64,000 nt of DNA, taken from the NCBI GenBank assembly GCA_902825875.1, contig CADECP010000026.1:3146-67145 (forward strand), written 5' to 3'. Positions 34,835-45,032 of this stretch are shown one piece after another (position 1 is the stretch's first letter; each line of letters starts with the position of its first letter). This stretch comes from an uncultured Acidobacteriota bacterium. Lineage in GTDB: Bacteria > Acidobacteriota > Blastocatellia > RBC074. The position numbers were made by a program, and so were the translations under genes. The notes beneath the pieces are model-generated. The model worked only from the letters and a program-made list of their open reading frames with translations, was not told the DNA's origin and ran no database searches.

Positions 34835-37138
34835 ATGAAGCAAATTGCCAAACGCACATTGTTGATCTTCGCTGTTGCGCTGTTCGTCGCCAGTGTGACG
34901 CTGTATCACTGGCAACCGACCGAAGCCGCAATCACAGGTTTGAACGATTCAACCGACACGGCGTCGTCCAAAACAACCAAGCGCGCGCAACCAACGCCGA
35001 CTTTCAATAAAGAAGTCGTTCGCATCTTCCAGAAAAATTGCCAGACCTGTCACCGCGCAGGAGACATCGGGCCGTTTTCGATGATGAGTTATGCGGAAAC
35101 TCGTCCGTGGGCGAAAGCCATCCGCGAAGCCGTTTTGTCGAAACGAATGCCCCCGTGGAAACCGGCTGCCGGATGCGTTGATTTGAAAGATGCGCGCGGA
35201 TTGTCGCAGGAGGAAATCAATACCATCGTCGCCTGGGTGGACGGCGGTTCGCCGGAAGGCACGTTGTCCGATGCTCCAGCGCCAGCGACGTTCCCCGACG
35301 GGTGGCCGCTCGGCGAACCTGATTACGTCGCCGACATCGGCGCAGATTACACGCCGCCGCAGGGCAAAGACACTTATCGCTGTTTCAGCATTCCGGCGTC
35401 GGCCTTGCGCGGAGATCGCTATGTTCAAGGCCTGGACGTGCGTCCGGGCAATCGCAAGATCGTGCATCACGTGATTGCTTATCCCGATCCGGGCGGTAAA
35501 TCTGTCGCGCTGGATGCGGCGGAACCCGGTCCCGGTTACACCTGCTTCGGCGGTCCCGGTTTTGATATTTCGACTTCAGTGAATGATGTCATCGCTGGTC
35601 GGTCGTTTATGCTCGGCGGCTGGGCGCCTGGCATTCGCGGATACTTCGCCCCCGAAGGCGTAGGCACGAAAATGCCCGGCGGCGCAAACGACCGCGTAGT
35701 CATTCAAATGCACTACCACCCAACAGGCGAAACGGAAACCGACCGAACCGCCGTCGGGTTTTACTTTGCCAAAAAACCTGTCCAGAAAAATCTGCTGCTA
35801 TTGCCGTTGGTCAACACGTCATTCAGCATTCCAGCAGGAGCCAAAGAACACGTCGTGACGCAGAACTTCGATGTGCCCGCGTTGATGGCGGGTAAAGTTG
35901 TCGGCGTGACTCCGCACATGCATTTGCTGGGCAAAAACATCAAAGTGGAAATCACTCGTCCGGGCGAAGCGACGCAATGTTTGATCAACGTTCCGGCTTG
36001 GGATTTCAACTGGCAAGGCGCTTATCTGTATCAAAATCCGGTAATTGCTCCCGGCGGTTCGCGCATCAAACTGACCTGCACGTTCGACAATTCCACAGAC
36101 AATCCGTTCAATCCGAACACCCCGCCGAAAGTCGTTCGCTGGGGTGAAGAAACTACAGACGAAATGGCGCTGGCATTTATCGCCTTCACGTTGGATTTGT
36201 TTTCGGTGACGCCTTCGACGCCGCAACTGTCTTCCGCGATGGTTGACGGCAGCGGCAGATTGACCGCCATCGGAACCGGATTCCAAACCGCCGCCGACAT
36301 CGAAATCAACGGACGCAGCATTCGAGATTCACTCGACGAAGTGGCAACGCTTTCGACCAAAGTCTTTTCATCCGAAATGTGGAAAGTTTATGCGCCGCCG
36401 GGACAGACGGTGGATGTGACCGTCATCAATCCTGACGGTATGCGTTCGTCGCCGGTGAAATTCACTCGCAGCGGTTCGGCGTTGGCAGCATCGGTGGTTT
36501 CTGCCGCGAACTTTTCTGCTGACGCGCTGGCTCCTGAAGCCATCTCCGCCGTGTTTGGAACCAATCTGGCAACCGCAACGGTCGTAGCCAACACGATTCC
36601 GCTGCCGACAGAACTGGCTGGAACCAAAGTCCGCGTCAATGGCGAATTGGCTCCGCTGTTTTTCGTCGCTCCGTCGCAGATCAACTTCCTGATTCCGCCG
36701 ACGGTTTCTGCCGGTGACGCAGTAATTGAAATCATTTCCGGCGACGGCACGTTGTCGCGCGGCACGCTGAAACTGTCCACGGTTGCAGCCAGTTTGTTCA
36801 CGTCGAACGCTTCGGGAACGGGCGCTCCGGCGGCTGTGGCCACGAAAGACGGCGTCAATTACAACTTGGTCGGCAACGCGGACGGCACGTCGAACCTGCT
36901 GGATGTCGGCGATTATCTGGCGATGTTCGGAACCGGAATGCGAAAAGCGGCTCCGGCATCGGTGCGAATTACCATCGGCGGACGCGAGGCTCCGGTGCAA
37001 TACATTGGCGCTCAAGGCGGTTATGCCGGACTCGATCAGCTCAACACGCAAATTCCGGCGGGCGTCAGCGGGTTGGTTGATGTAGCCGTTTCGATCAACG
37101 GCAAAGCCACCAACACCGTCAAAGTCCGAATTCGTTAG
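34835..37138 (+). CDS. Secreted cytochrome c / copper monooxygenase-like protein
   Basis: 767 residues from the ATG at 34835 (AAAGGA upstream); an earlier in-frame start at 34721 would bury the signal peptide. After the signal peptide comes one haem-binding motif (NCQTCH, within [19 protein letters not shown]). A domain resembling peptidylglycine alpha-hydroxylating / type II copper monooxygenases follows, with candidate copper ligands VHHVIAY, MHYHPTG and HMHLLGK. An IPT-like segment and a C-terminal TIGR03437-type module ([27 protein letters not shown]) complete it. The TIGR03437 module is characteristic of Acidobacteria. Oxidative chemistry outside the cytoplasm is inferred; the substrate is unknown. 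Confidence 0.85.
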   Translation: MKQIAKRTLLIFAVALFVASVTLYHWQPTEAAITGLNDSTDTASSKTTKRAQPTPTFNKEVVRIFQKNCQTCHRAGDIGPFSMMSYAETRPWAKAIREAVLSKRMPPWKPAAGCVDLKDARGLSQEEINTIVAWVDGGSPEGTLSDAPAPATFPDGWPLGEPDYVADIGADYTPPQGKDTYRCFSIPASALRGDRYVQGLDVRPGNRKIVHHVIAYPDPGGKSVALDAAEPGPGYTCFGGPGFDISTSVNDVIAGRSFMLGGWAPGIRGYFAPEGVGTKMPGGANDRVVIQMHYHPTGETETDRTAVGFYFAKKPVQKNLLLLPLVNTSFSIPAGAKEHVVTQNFDVPALMAGKVVGVTPHMHLLGKNIKVEITRPGEATQCLINVPAWDFNWQGAYLYQNPVIAPGGSRIKLTCTFDNSTDNPFNPNTPPKVVRWGEETTDEMALAFIAFTLDLFSVTPSTPQLSSAMVDGSGRLTAIGTGFQTAADIEINGRSIRDSLDEVATLSTKVFSSEMWKVYAPPGQTVDVTVINPDGMRSSPVKFTRSGSALAASVVSAANFSADALAPEAISAVFGTNLATATVVANTIPLPTELAGTKVRVNGELAPLFFVAPSQINFLIPPTVSAGDAVIEIISGDGTLSRGTLKLSTVAASLFTSNASGTGAPAAVATKDGVNYNLVGNADGTSNLLDVGDYLAMFGTGMRKAAPASVRITIGGREAPVQYIGAQGGYAGLDQLNTQIPAGVSGLVDVAVSINGKATNTVKVRIR

Positions 37139-37220
37139 CCAACGCGCAAGCTGACAAATCAACTGACAGCGGTATGTGGCCTGCGCCATTTGCCGCTGTC
37201 TTCATTTATAGACATTCTGC

Positions 37221-37297
37221 AAGTGTCAGTAGCCTGTGCGTAAGCAAGGGCTTTTTTTCCTGACTTATGCCCTTCCTTACGGTCGGGCTACTGACAC
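37221..37297. repeat. 77-bp palindromic repeat, copy 2
   Basis: GTGTCAGTAGCCTG (37223-37236) pairs with CGGGCTACTGACAC (37284-37297), with inner AAGGGCTT and an AGCCCTT-like arm. Homologous to 34159-34234. It ends 24 bases before the mutase start codon. Confidence 0.8.
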
Positions 37298-37321
37298 ATT
37301 CCAGGAGCAACCACAATCGTT

Positions 37322-38920
37322 ATGTCGTCTCAACCCAAAGCCAAAGAGCGCAAAGAAACATTCGCCACTTCATCCGGCATCGAGATGAAAAACCATTTCA
37401 CGTCGCAGGACGTTGGCGCTGCCGACTTGTCCGAACCGGGCAAGTTTCCATTCACGCGCGGCGTGTACGGTTCGATGTATCGCGGGCGAATGTGGACGAT
37501 GCGGCAGTACGCCGGATTCGCCACGGCTGAAGAATCCAATCGCCGCTACAAATACTTGCTGGAACAGGGCACTACAGGTTTGTCAGTCGCGTTCGACCTG
37601 CCGACCCAAATTGGTTACGACAGCGATCACCAATTGGTCGCTGGCGAAGTCGGGCGCGTCGGTGTGCCGATTGATTCGCTGGCCGACATGGAAGTTTTGT
37701 TCGATGGCATTCCGCTGGACAAAGTTTCGACTTCAATGACGATCAACGCGACAGCTTCGATTTTGCTGGCTCTGTACATTGCCGTCGCCAAAAAACAAGG
37801 TGTTTCGCCCGACAAGCTCAACGGCACAATTCAAAACGACATTCTGAAAGAGTACATCGCGCGCGGAACTTACATTTATCCGCCGCGCCCTTCGCTTCGC
37901 ATCATCACGGACATTTTCGCCTTCTGCGCGAAAGAGGTTCCGAACTGGAACACGATTTCGATCAGCGGCTATCACATCCGCGAAGCCGGTTCGACCGCTG
38001 CTCAGGAAGTCGCTTTCACTCTGGCCGACGGCATTGCGTATGTTCAAGCGGCGATTGAAGCCGGGCTGGCTGTGGATTACTTCGCGCCGCGCCTGGCGTT
38101 CTTTTTCAACGGCCACAACAACTTTCTGGAAGAAGTCGCCAAATACCGCGCGGCTCGGCGAATGTGGGCGAAGATCATGAAAGATCGGTTCGGCGCTTTA
38201 GACCCGAAATCACAGATGCTGCGTTTTCACACGCAAACCGCCGGTTCGACGCTGACCGCTCAACAGCCCGAAGTGAACATCGTTCGCACGACGATTCAGG
38301 CTTTGGCGGCTGTGCTGGGCGGAACCCAATCGCTCCACACCAATTCCATGGACGAAGCTCTGGGTTTGCCGACAGCGGACGCCGCGCGAATCGCTTTGCG
38401 AACCCAGCAAGTCATCGCGTACGAATCCGGCGTGGCCGATACCGCCGATCCTCTGGCAGGTTCTTACGCGGTGGAGTATCTGACCGACGAAATCGAACGC
38501 CGCGCATTTGAATACATCGCCAAGATTGACGACCTGGGCGGGATGCTTTCAGCCATCGAAGCCGGTTACGTCCAACGCGAAATCGAACGCGCCGCCTACG
38601 ATTTCCAGAAAGCCGTCGAAGCGCAGGAAGAAATTGTTGTTGGCGTAAACCGATTCCAGATCAAGGAAGAGACTTCGATTCCAACTTTGAAAATTGATCC
38701 GGCGTTTGAACAGGCTCAAGTCGAACGATTGCGAAAAGTCCGCGCCGAGCGAAACTCGGCGGCGGCAAAGGCTGCGCTGGCCAACGTCGAAACCGCAGCG
38801 CGTTCCGGCGAAAACCTCATGCCTACGATCATCGCCGCCGTCGAAGCTTACGCGACGCTGGGCGAGATTGCGGATACAATGCGCGCGGTGTTTGGCGAAT
38901 ACACAGAAGCGGCTTATTGA
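37322..38920 (+). CDS. Methylmalonyl-CoA mutase, large (catalytic) subunit
   Basis: 532 residues. [78 protein letters not shown] and [14 protein letters not shown] are standard signatures of the substrate-binding TIM barrel. The C-terminal cobalamin-binding domain is absent, which matches split mutases whose small B12-binding subunit is encoded elsewhere; none is in this window. The enzyme interconverts succinyl-CoA and methylmalonyl-CoA in propionate metabolism; a related acyl-CoA mutase is possible. AGGAG lies 15 bases before the ATG, a long spacing. Confidence 0.92.
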   Translation: MSSQPKAKERKETFATSSGIEMKNHFTSQDVGAADLSEPGKFPFTRGVYGSMYRGRMWTMRQYAGFATAEESNRRYKYLLEQGTTGLSVAFDLPTQIGYDSDHQLVAGEVGRVGVPIDSLADMEVLFDGIPLDKVSTSMTINATASILLALYIAVAKKQGVSPDKLNGTIQNDILKEYIARGTYIYPPRPSLRIITDIFAFCAKEVPNWNTISISGYHIREAGSTAAQEVAFTLADGIAYVQAAIEAGLAVDYFAPRLAFFFNGHNNFLEEVAKYRAARRMWAKIMKDRFGALDPKSQMLRFHTQTAGSTLTAQQPEVNIVRTTIQALAAVLGGTQSLHTNSMDEALGLPTADAARIALRTQQVIAYESGVADTADPLAGSYAVEYLTDEIERRAFEYIAKIDDLGGMLSAIEAGYVQREIERAAYDFQKAVEAQEEIVVGVNRFQIKEETSIPTLKIDPAFEQAQVERLRKVRAERNSAAAKAALANVETAARSGENLMPTIIAAVEAYATLGEIADTMRAVFGEYTEAAY

Positions 38921-38946
38921 ATTAGTCAACAAAACAGAGAAGAAAG

Positions 38947-39387
38947 ATGGTGAAGGTGTTGCGTGATGTTGAAATCTCACCGCCAACGTTCGAGACGCTC
39001 GAAGAAGCGTTGGGGTACGCCGAGCGATTTCAGCAACCGCAGGCTTTCGTTACTCAGTTCGTCGCCTCGCTGAATGGGCGATTGAGATTTTCCGCACCGA
39101 TTAAATTCGACTCGTTTTTGTCAGCATCCGGCAGCGCGGTAATTTCTCCTGGCCGTGAAACCATCAAAATTGGAGAAGCGGCGCTCGTTCGGGATTCCGA
39201 GTTGTTCAAAACTCTGGTTCACGAAGAAATGCATCTGCGGTTGATACGAAAGGCGAGAGAAGGTAATCAACGCGCGTTAAACTTTGTGACTGATCCGCAA
39301 ATTGCAACTGAAGAAGATTATGTTGAGCGAATCGCCGTTAGATACTTGAGAATGTACGAATCGGCTTTTGAGAAATTCAATCATTGA
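38947..39387 (+). CDS. Predicted HEXXH metalloprotein, family unknown
   Basis: 146 residues, family not recognised. The segment LFKTLVHEEMHLRLIRKA contains an HEXXH zinc-binding motif, and acidic residues follow (EEDYVERIAVRYL), as in gluzincin-like metalloproteases. There is no signal peptide. HEXXH domains of this size also occur in polymorphic toxins, but no secretion or immunity gene is recognised. It starts 26 bp after the mutase and is followed by another small unknown gene. Confidence 0.65.
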   Translation: MVKVLRDVEISPPTFETLEEALGYAERFQQPQAFVTQFVASLNGRLRFSAPIKFDSFLSASGSAVISPGRETIKIGEAALVRDSELFKTLVHEEMHLRLIRKAREGNQRALNFVTDPQIATEEDYVERIAVRYLRMYESAFEKFNH

Positions 39388-39419
39388 GCCAACGTGAATT
39401 CGCAGAAGGGAGAGAGTCT

Positions 39420-39857
39420 ATGCATGACACTATGCTGACAGTTAGTTATGAAAGTTTGGGAAAGTTACTGAAACAAATTCAGGAATCTGAGGCAGTAAAC
39501 AGCTCGCCTGAACTTGTTGGGCAGGTTGCTCAAGCAATGTCCTTTCATCAGCAAATGGCTTCGGAAATTCTCGCATTGAAGCAGGAGTATCAGTTGCTAA
39601 ACCAAAAACTATCACAGGCGACCAGAGAACCAGGCGAAAGAGTTTGCTTTGAACCGAACCCTGACTGGTTCAGCAAATACGAGGTCATGAAAGGGACTGG
39701 CGCGACCCCGCAGGAAGTTTATTCTGCTGTACGGAAAGACGGGTTTAGTCGTTTGGAAGGAATCATGGCTTTACGCCAAGTCTTCAACATTCCATTGTCA
39801 GACGCGAAAGAAGTTTTGGCTCAGATCGAACCTCAATTCCATCAATTCGCGGCTTAA
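39420..39857 (+). CDS. Hypothetical protein with L7/L12-like C-terminus
   Basis: 145 residues from the ATG at 39420, preceded by GGGAGAGAG; an upstream in-frame TTG at 39384 overlaps the previous gene. The N-terminal half is a predicted coiled coil (SFHQQMASEILALKQEYQLLNQKL). The C-terminal segment LEGIMALRQVFNIPLSDAKEVL resembles the C-terminal helix pair of ribosomal protein L7/L12. Function unknown; probably co-transcribed with the HEXXH gene. Confidence 0.65.
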   Translation: MHDTMLTVSYESLGKLLKQIQESEAVNSSPELVGQVAQAMSFHQQMASEILALKQEYQLLNQKLSQATREPGERVCFEPNPDWFSKYEVMKGTGATPQEVYSAVRKDGFSRLEGIMALRQVFNIPLSDAKEVLAQIEPQFHQFAA

Positions 39858-39942
39858 CGTTGCTATCTATCGGCGTGTTGTGGCTAAACTTTGTGGTAAG
39901 CTGCGCGACTCAAACCAACAAATTTAAGGAGCAAAAAACGAA

Positions 39943-41062
39943 ATGCTGGACGCAATTGCGCTGCAGGATTTGCGCGGAAAATATGACGACCTGAAACCAC
40001 GAGTCACCGAGCTTCGGAGGTTTCTTTGACGTTGAAGCCAAACGCCAGGAATTAACCGCTCTGGAAAAACAAGCCTCAGAGCCGGATTTTTGGAACGATC
40101 AGGAAAAAGCTCAAAAAGTTTTGCAACAGCGTTCGCGGCTGGAACGCGCCATCAACACTGCCGAAAATCAGCAACGCGCCGTGGATGACATTGCCGTGCT
40201 GTTCGATTTCGCCGCCGAAGATGACGCTTCGGCCAATGAACTGCGCGAAGCCATCAGCAAATTAGCCAACGATGTCGAAGAAAGTGAAACGCAAATGTTG
40301 CTGGGCGGACAGAATGACGCCAACAACGCGTTTCTTTCGATCAACTCCGGCGCAGGCGGAACCGACGCTCAGGATTTTGCCGAAATGCTGTTGCGGATGT
40401 ATCTGCGCTGGGCACAAAAACGCGGCTTCAAAGCCGAAGAAATTGATCTGCAACCCGGCGAAGAAGCAGGGATCAAATCGGCCAGCTATCGCATCGAAGG
40501 CGATTACGCTTATGGTTTGCTGGCCGGCGAAGTCGGCGTTCACAGGCTGGTTCGCATGTCGCCATTCAACGCCGGGCAAAGCCGCGAAACCAGTTTTGCA
40601 TCGGTGTTTGTCACGCCGGAAATTGACGACAACATAGAAATCGAAATTCTGGACAAAGACCTTCGCGTGGATACTTACCGTTCCACAGGAGCCGGTGGCC
40701 AGCACATCAACACTACGGATTCGGCGGTTCGCATCACGCATTTGCCGACGAACATCGTTGTGACTTGCCAGAACCAACGTTCGCAACATCAAAACCGCGA
40801 CGTGGCCATGAAGGTGTTGAAATCGCGCCTGTACGAATTGGAACTGGAAAAGAAACAGGCCGAAACCAACAAGCTGGCCGCAACCAAACGCGACATTTCT
40901 TTCGGTTCGCAGATTCGGAATTACGTGTTGCATCCGTATCGGTTGGTCAAAGACGTTCGCACCAAACACGAAACCAGCAACGTTGATGCCGTGTTGGCCG
41001 GAGACCTGGACGATTTCATCAAAGAGTATTTGTTATCGAAGCGAGTAGACAGTAGTCAGTAA
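39943..41062 (+). CDS. prfB: Peptide chain release factor 2 with programmed +1 frameshift
   Basis: Complete RF2 of 372 residues made by fusing a 28-codon first frame (ATG at 39943, AAGGAG 11 bases upstream) to the frame that begins with GAC at 40028. The in-frame TGA at 40027-40029 is the autoregulatory stop. Downstream, the RF2-specific SPF motif (VRMSPFNAGQ) recognises UGA and the GGQ motif (GAGGQHINT) acts in the peptidyl transferase centre. RF2 releases peptides at UGA and UAA. The last residues VDSSQ and the stop codon fall inside an intergenic repeat (41043 onward), so the C-terminus has been extended or replaced by repeat sequence. Confidence 0.95.
40016..40030 (+). promoter_or_regulatory. 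prfB programmed frameshift site
   Basis: An internal Shine-Dalgarno GGAGG (40016-40020), three bases, the slippery CTT (40024-40026) and TGAC match the RF2 recoding signal. When RF2 is scarce, slow termination at TGA lets the ribosome shift +1 and make more RF2. Confidence 0.95.
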
Positions 41063-41216
41063 ACAGAAGACAGTAGTTGATGGCCGAGTTTTGAATTTCT
41101 TTCGATGTTCGCGGCTCGACTTTTGACCATTTTCTGCTGCCTTCCTTTGAATCCTTAAGACCGACTCGCAAGTCAGCTACTGACTACTGACTACTGTCTA
41201 CTGACTACTGTCTACT
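41043..41216. repeat. Inverted/tandem repeat of AGTAGACAGTAGTCAGTA type
   Basis: The left arm (41043-41076) holds AGTAGACAGTAGTCAGTA and a degenerate second copy. The right arm (41178-41216) holds alternating CTACTGACTACTG and TCTACTGACTACTG units in opposite orientation. The space between is non-coding. The left arm encodes the tail of prfB; the right arm ends 10 bases before the ftsK start. Confidence 0.75.
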
Positions 41217-41225
41217 TTTAGAATT

Positions 41226-43862
41226 ATGGAAGTTCAGACCCCAGAAAAACCTCCCAGAAACAGCCCGTGGAATGAAGTGATGGGCTTGATCCTGATTTCC
41301 ACAGGGTTTGTGTTCGTGTTGGCGCTGATCAGTTATCACGCGGACGATCCGTCGTGGACTTCGACGGGTGCGTACCGGCGCGCCAAAAATCTGGCCGGAC
41401 CGATTGGAGCCAACATCGCCAGTTTCATCTATCAGGCGCTGGGCATTGCGGGCTGGCTGTTGCCCGGCGTGCTGTTTGTGATGGGATGGTGGCAGTGGAA
41501 AGACATTCGCAAAGACACCAGCAAAGCTGAATTGGTCGGCGTCTTCTTGTTGATTATCGCGTTGACCGGATTTTTGACCTTGATTCCCTGGGAGCCGAAT
41601 TCCTTCCGGCTGGGCGGATTTATTGGCTACTGGCTGGTAAAGGATTCGACGATTGGCATTTCGCGGTACATCGGCATCGGCGGAGCTTTTGTCGCGCTGG
41701 TTCTGCTGTTGATTACCGGATTGTTGCTGGCGACTCCGCTGTCAGTGACGGCGTTGCTGAACACCTTGTCCAAAGAATATCCAAACCAAGGTTTGCCGAA
41801 AGCTCTGATTCAATGGGTGCAGGGAAAATGGCGAGAACGGTATGTTGAAAAGACCGAACGCTTTTACAAAGACAAAGTCAGCGAAAGCGCAATTCAGCGC
41901 ACCACCAACACCGGAAAGTTGCCAACAGGCCCGTTGGTGGCTCCAGTCATCGTGACAAACGGAAACGAAGAAGCCACCACCAAGCCTGCGCGAAAACCTC
42001 CCAGCCCCAATCGCCGACAAAGAACCGGATTGCCTGCGGAGCCAAACGATGAAATCACTGGTTACGGTTCAGTTGAAATCGAAGGCAGCACGGGGCTTGA
42101 CGAAGAAACTCAATCGGCTTCGGGTTCGCTTCGTTCGTCACGACGGGCAACCGCCGGTTTGAAAACAAGCACCGGCAACGGAACGACTCGGCGTTCGACA
42201 AAATCAGAATTGGACGATGAGTTCGACAATGAAGATTCGACAGACGAATTTGACGATCTGGCTCCCGGAGCCGTTCGCACTGTGGAGGACATGGTTTCGA
42301 CGGCTTCGGTCAAACGCGCCAACGAATCCGAAGATAAATCGTCGGTCAAACCTACGTCCAAACTCGGCGAAGCGGTGACGAAAATCGCTCGTATGATGGC
42401 GGATTACAAATTGCCGACGACAGATATGTTGACGGCTCCGGCTGCGCGCCCCGAAATGGCTGAAACCGATTTGCTGGAACGCGCCCGGCAACTGGCCGAA
42501 AAATGCCAGGAATTCAATGTGTCAGGACAGGTAAAACAAATCAGTCCCGGCCCGGTTGTCACCACGTTCGAATTCAAACCCGATCCCGGCGTCAAATACA
42601 GCCGCATCACCAGTCTAGTGGACGATCTGTGTCTGGGGCTGAAAGCCGAATCCATTCGTATTGACCGCATTCCCGGCAAATCCACAGTAGGCATTGAAGT
42701 CCCCAACGACAAACGCGAAGTCATTCGGTTGCGCGAAGTCATCGAATCGAAAAAATTCCGCGATTCGGAATCGAAGCTTTCACTGGCGCTGGGCAAAACC
42801 ATTGACGGCGCAAATTATTCTGCCGATCTGGCCAAGATGCCTCACTTGCTGATTGCGGGCGCAACCGGCGCTGGTAAATCCGTTGCGTTGAATTCGATCT
42901 TGCTGTCGCTGCTTTACAAGGCTACGCCGGACGAAGTGAAACTGATTTTGGTTGACCCGAAACGATTGGAACTTGGGCTTTATGCCGATTTGCCGCATTT
43001 GCTGACGCCGATTGTCACCGACCCGAAACGCGCCGGGTACGCTTTGAAATGGGCTGTGACCGAGATGGAAAACCGTTACAAGCATCTGGCTCAATTCAGC
43101 GTACGCAACATCGAACAGTACAATCACGAAGTTTCCAGCATGAAGCCGAAAGGCGATGATGAAGAAATGCCTCAACCGTTGCCTTTCATCGTCATCATCA
43201 TTGACGAACTGGCCGACCTGATGATGGTGGCCGCCCGCGAAGTCGAAGAAAGCATCACGCGGTTGGCTCAGATGGCTCGCGCGGTTGGAATCCATTTGGT
43301 GCTGGCGACTCAGCGGCCTTCGGTGGATGTCATCACCGGGCTGATTAAGGCCAACTTCCCTTCGCGCATTTCGTTCCGCGTGTCGTCCAAAGTGGATTCG
43401 CGCACGATCATTGACACCAACGGAGCCGAAGGTTTGCTGGGACAGGGCGATATGCTGTTTCTGGGGCCTGGGACTTCGCGGCTGGTGCGCGTTCACGGCG
43501 CTTATGTGGACGAAAAAGAATGCAAACGCATTTGCGATTTCATTCGCTCCCAAGCCAATCCTGCTTATGACGACAAGATCGTGCTCAGCGAAAAAGAAGC
43601 TGGCGGCGGAGACGGCGGCGATTTTCCCAAAGACGAAAAATATGACGACGCTGTGCGAATCGTGGTCAAAAGCCAGAAAGCTTCGACTTCTTTGCTGCAA
43701 AGGCATTTGCGAATCGGTTATGGCCGGGCGGCTTCGATCATTGACGCGATGGAGCGCGAAGGCGTTGTCGGCCCCGAAGACGGAACCAAGCCGCGTCAGG
43801 TTTTGGTCAAATCGGATTTTGTCGAACGCCTGGATCAGATGCGCGAAGAACCGCCGTTTTGA
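41226..43862 (+). CDS. ftsK: DNA translocase FtsK/SpoIIIE
   Basis: 878 residues. The N-terminus has the 4-TM FtsK membrane domain (about 18-180), followed by a ~200-residue low-complexity acidic/Ser-rich linker. The motor domain begins near residue 380. The Walker A motif GATGAGKS (about 546-553) and Walker B IIIDELADLMM are intact, as is QRPSVDVITGLIKANFPSRI. The C-terminal gamma winged-helix (ASTSLLQRHLRIGYGRAASI) reads polarity sequences on the chromosome. FtsK pumps DNA through the division septum and activates dimer resolution. No Shine-Dalgarno site is obvious. Confidence 0.95.
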   Translation: MEVQTPEKPPRNSPWNEVMGLILISTGFVFVLALISYHADDPSWTSTGAYRRAKNLAGPIGANIASFIYQALGIAGWLLPGVLFVMGWWQWKDIRKDTSKAELVGVFLLIIALTGFLTLIPWEPNSFRLGGFIGYWLVKDSTIGISRYIGIGGAFVALVLLLITGLLLATPLSVTALLNTLSKEYPNQGLPKALIQWVQGKWRERYVEKTERFYKDKVSESAIQRTTNTGKLPTGPLVAPVIVTNGNEEATTKPARKPPSPNRRQRTGLPAEPNDEITGYGSVEIEGSTGLDEETQSASGSLRSSRRATAGLKTSTGNGTTRRSTKSELDDEFDNEDSTDEFDDLAPGAVRTVEDMVSTASVKRANESEDKSSVKPTSKLGEAVTKIARMMADYKLPTTDMLTAPAARPEMAETDLLERARQLAEKCQEFNVSGQVKQISPGPVVTTFEFKPDPGVKYSRITSLVDDLCLGLKAESIRIDRIPGKSTVGIEVPNDKREVIRLREVIESKKFRDSESKLSLALGKTIDGANYSADLAKMPHLLIAGATGAGKSVALNSILLSLLYKATPDEVKLILVDPKRLELGLYADLPHLLTPIVTDPKRAGYALKWAVTEMENRYKHLAQFSVRNIEQYNHEVSSMKPKGDDEEMPQPLPFIVIIIDELADLMMVAAREVEESITRLAQMARAVGIHLVLATQRPSVDVITGLIKANFPSRISFRVSSKVDSRTIIDTNGAEGLLGQGDMLFLGPGTSRLVRVHGAYVDEKECKRICDFIRSQANPAYDDKIVLSEKEAGGGDGGDFPKDEKYDDAVRIVVKSQKASTSLLQRHLRIGYGRAASIIDAMEREGVVGPEDGTKPRQVLVKSDFVERLDQMREEPPF

Positions 43863-44248
43863 TCTGGCTGATCCATTCCAGCCGCGTTTCATCGCCGTTT
43901 CGCCATTGCAACGCAAGAAAAGAAACCGGCTTCAAGAACTACTTTAACTACGCGAAAATCACCGCGAAAACAGTGGGTTTTCAAATTGGCTGTGGAAAAT
44001 GGATACAGGTGGTTTTACCAAGTCGGCGTTTCGTTGGCGAAAAACTCCGACACAAAGGTTATCTGCTGAAATAATTGGGTTTAGCATTGATGTCGAAACC
44101 GTGTGCAATCTGCTATAAGTGACGAATTTAGATAGACTTAAACCATTGAAAGAGCGACTTTCCACAGGGATTTCCACAGATATTGTGGAAAAGCGAAAAA
44201 CCCCTTAATTGACGCTGGAACCGTGAAAAGAACCCCAATTGGAGAGGC
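43863..44248. other. Non-coding stretch with DnaA-box-like motifs
   Basis: Four 9-mers close to the TT(A/T)TNCACA consensus are present: TGTGGAAAA at 43991-43999, CTTTCCACA at 44158-44166, ATTTCCACA at 44170-44178 and TGTGGAAAA at 44184-44192. Three of them lie within 35 bases. It could be an origin-like or DnaA-responsive region, but no AT-rich unwinding element or dnaA gene is seen. Confidence 0.45.
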
Positions 44249-44890
44249 ATGAAGCTGCAACTGGCATTGGACGCGCCGGACTTGATGCAGGAACTGGAGT
44301 TGGCCGGAAAAGTGGCGACGCAAGTGGATTTGATCGAAGCCGGAACGCCTTTGCTTATCCGCGAAGGCATCCGCGCTGTGAGAGAGTTGCGCCGACGACA
44401 TCGCGGGCGGCCAATTGTCGCCGACATCAAAGTCGTTGACGCTGGAGAACCGATTGCCGAACTCGCCTTTGCCGCCGGAGCGACGGTTGTCACTGTCTTG
44501 GGCTGCGCTTCGGACGAAGTCATCGAACGAGTCGTAAAATCGGCCAGGCGTTACGATGGTCAAATAATGGCCGACAGTTTGGGCGTGTCGAACATCGTCG
44601 AACGATCAAAAGAATTGCGCGGGCTGGGTGTGGATTCGCTGTGCATCAATCGGCGCGGGTTCAAAAAAGTAAAAGGATTAAGCCGCGAAGAACGTCAGAA
44701 CGCCATCGCCGAATTGATAGACAACGTGGATTTGCCGGTTTATCTGGCTGGTGGAATTGACGTGAACGAATTGAAATCGCTTCGCAGTCTGCCGCTGGCC
44801 GGAGTAATCGTCGGCGCAGCCATTGCCGAAGCCGGTTCGCCGCTGACCGTCGCCAAAGAAATGCGCGACATCCTCGATGGAAAACGATAA
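44249..44890 (+). CDS. 3-Hexulose-6-phosphate synthase-like HUMPS/OMPDC enzyme
   Basis: 213 residues, the usual length of a single-domain hexulose-6-phosphate synthase. LIEAGTPLLIREG and the core DIKVVDAGE (D59, K61, D64) match the D-x-K-x-x-D metal and substrate site of the orotidine-decarboxylase superfamily; the VDAGE form points to HPS or ketogulonate-phosphate decarboxylase. VYLAGGIDVNELKSL and GVIVGAAIAEAGSP form the phosphate-binding end. HPS condenses formaldehyde with ribulose-5-phosphate. Its usual partner isomerase (PHI) is not adjacent, so a role in pentose phosphate supply or formaldehyde detoxification is uncertain. GGAG lies about 6 bases before the ATG. Confidence 0.82.
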   Translation: MKLQLALDAPDLMQELELAGKVATQVDLIEAGTPLLIREGIRAVRELRRRHRGRPIVADIKVVDAGEPIAELAFAAGATVVTVLGCASDEVIERVVKSARRYDGQIMADSLGVSNIVERSKELRGLGVDSLCINRRGFKKVKGLSREERQNAIAELIDNVDLPVYLAGGIDVNELKSLRSLPLAGVIVGAAIAEAGSPLTVAKEMRDILDGKR

Positions 44891-45032
44891 TGGCCTAAAC
44901 CCCTTTTGCCGCCGACTTGCCCACGATTTCGTCAACCGCTATGCTAACGCCCGTCCTTAAAGATTCGTCAAAACTTCACGGATTCGGCAATCATCGCCGA
45001 GTGAATCCACTCAACACCAAACAACAGACGTT

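Noticed and set aside
42780..43916. 378-codon minus-strand frame opposite the ftsK motor domain
   Set aside because: Fully antisense to a conserved ATPase region, with no domain seen.
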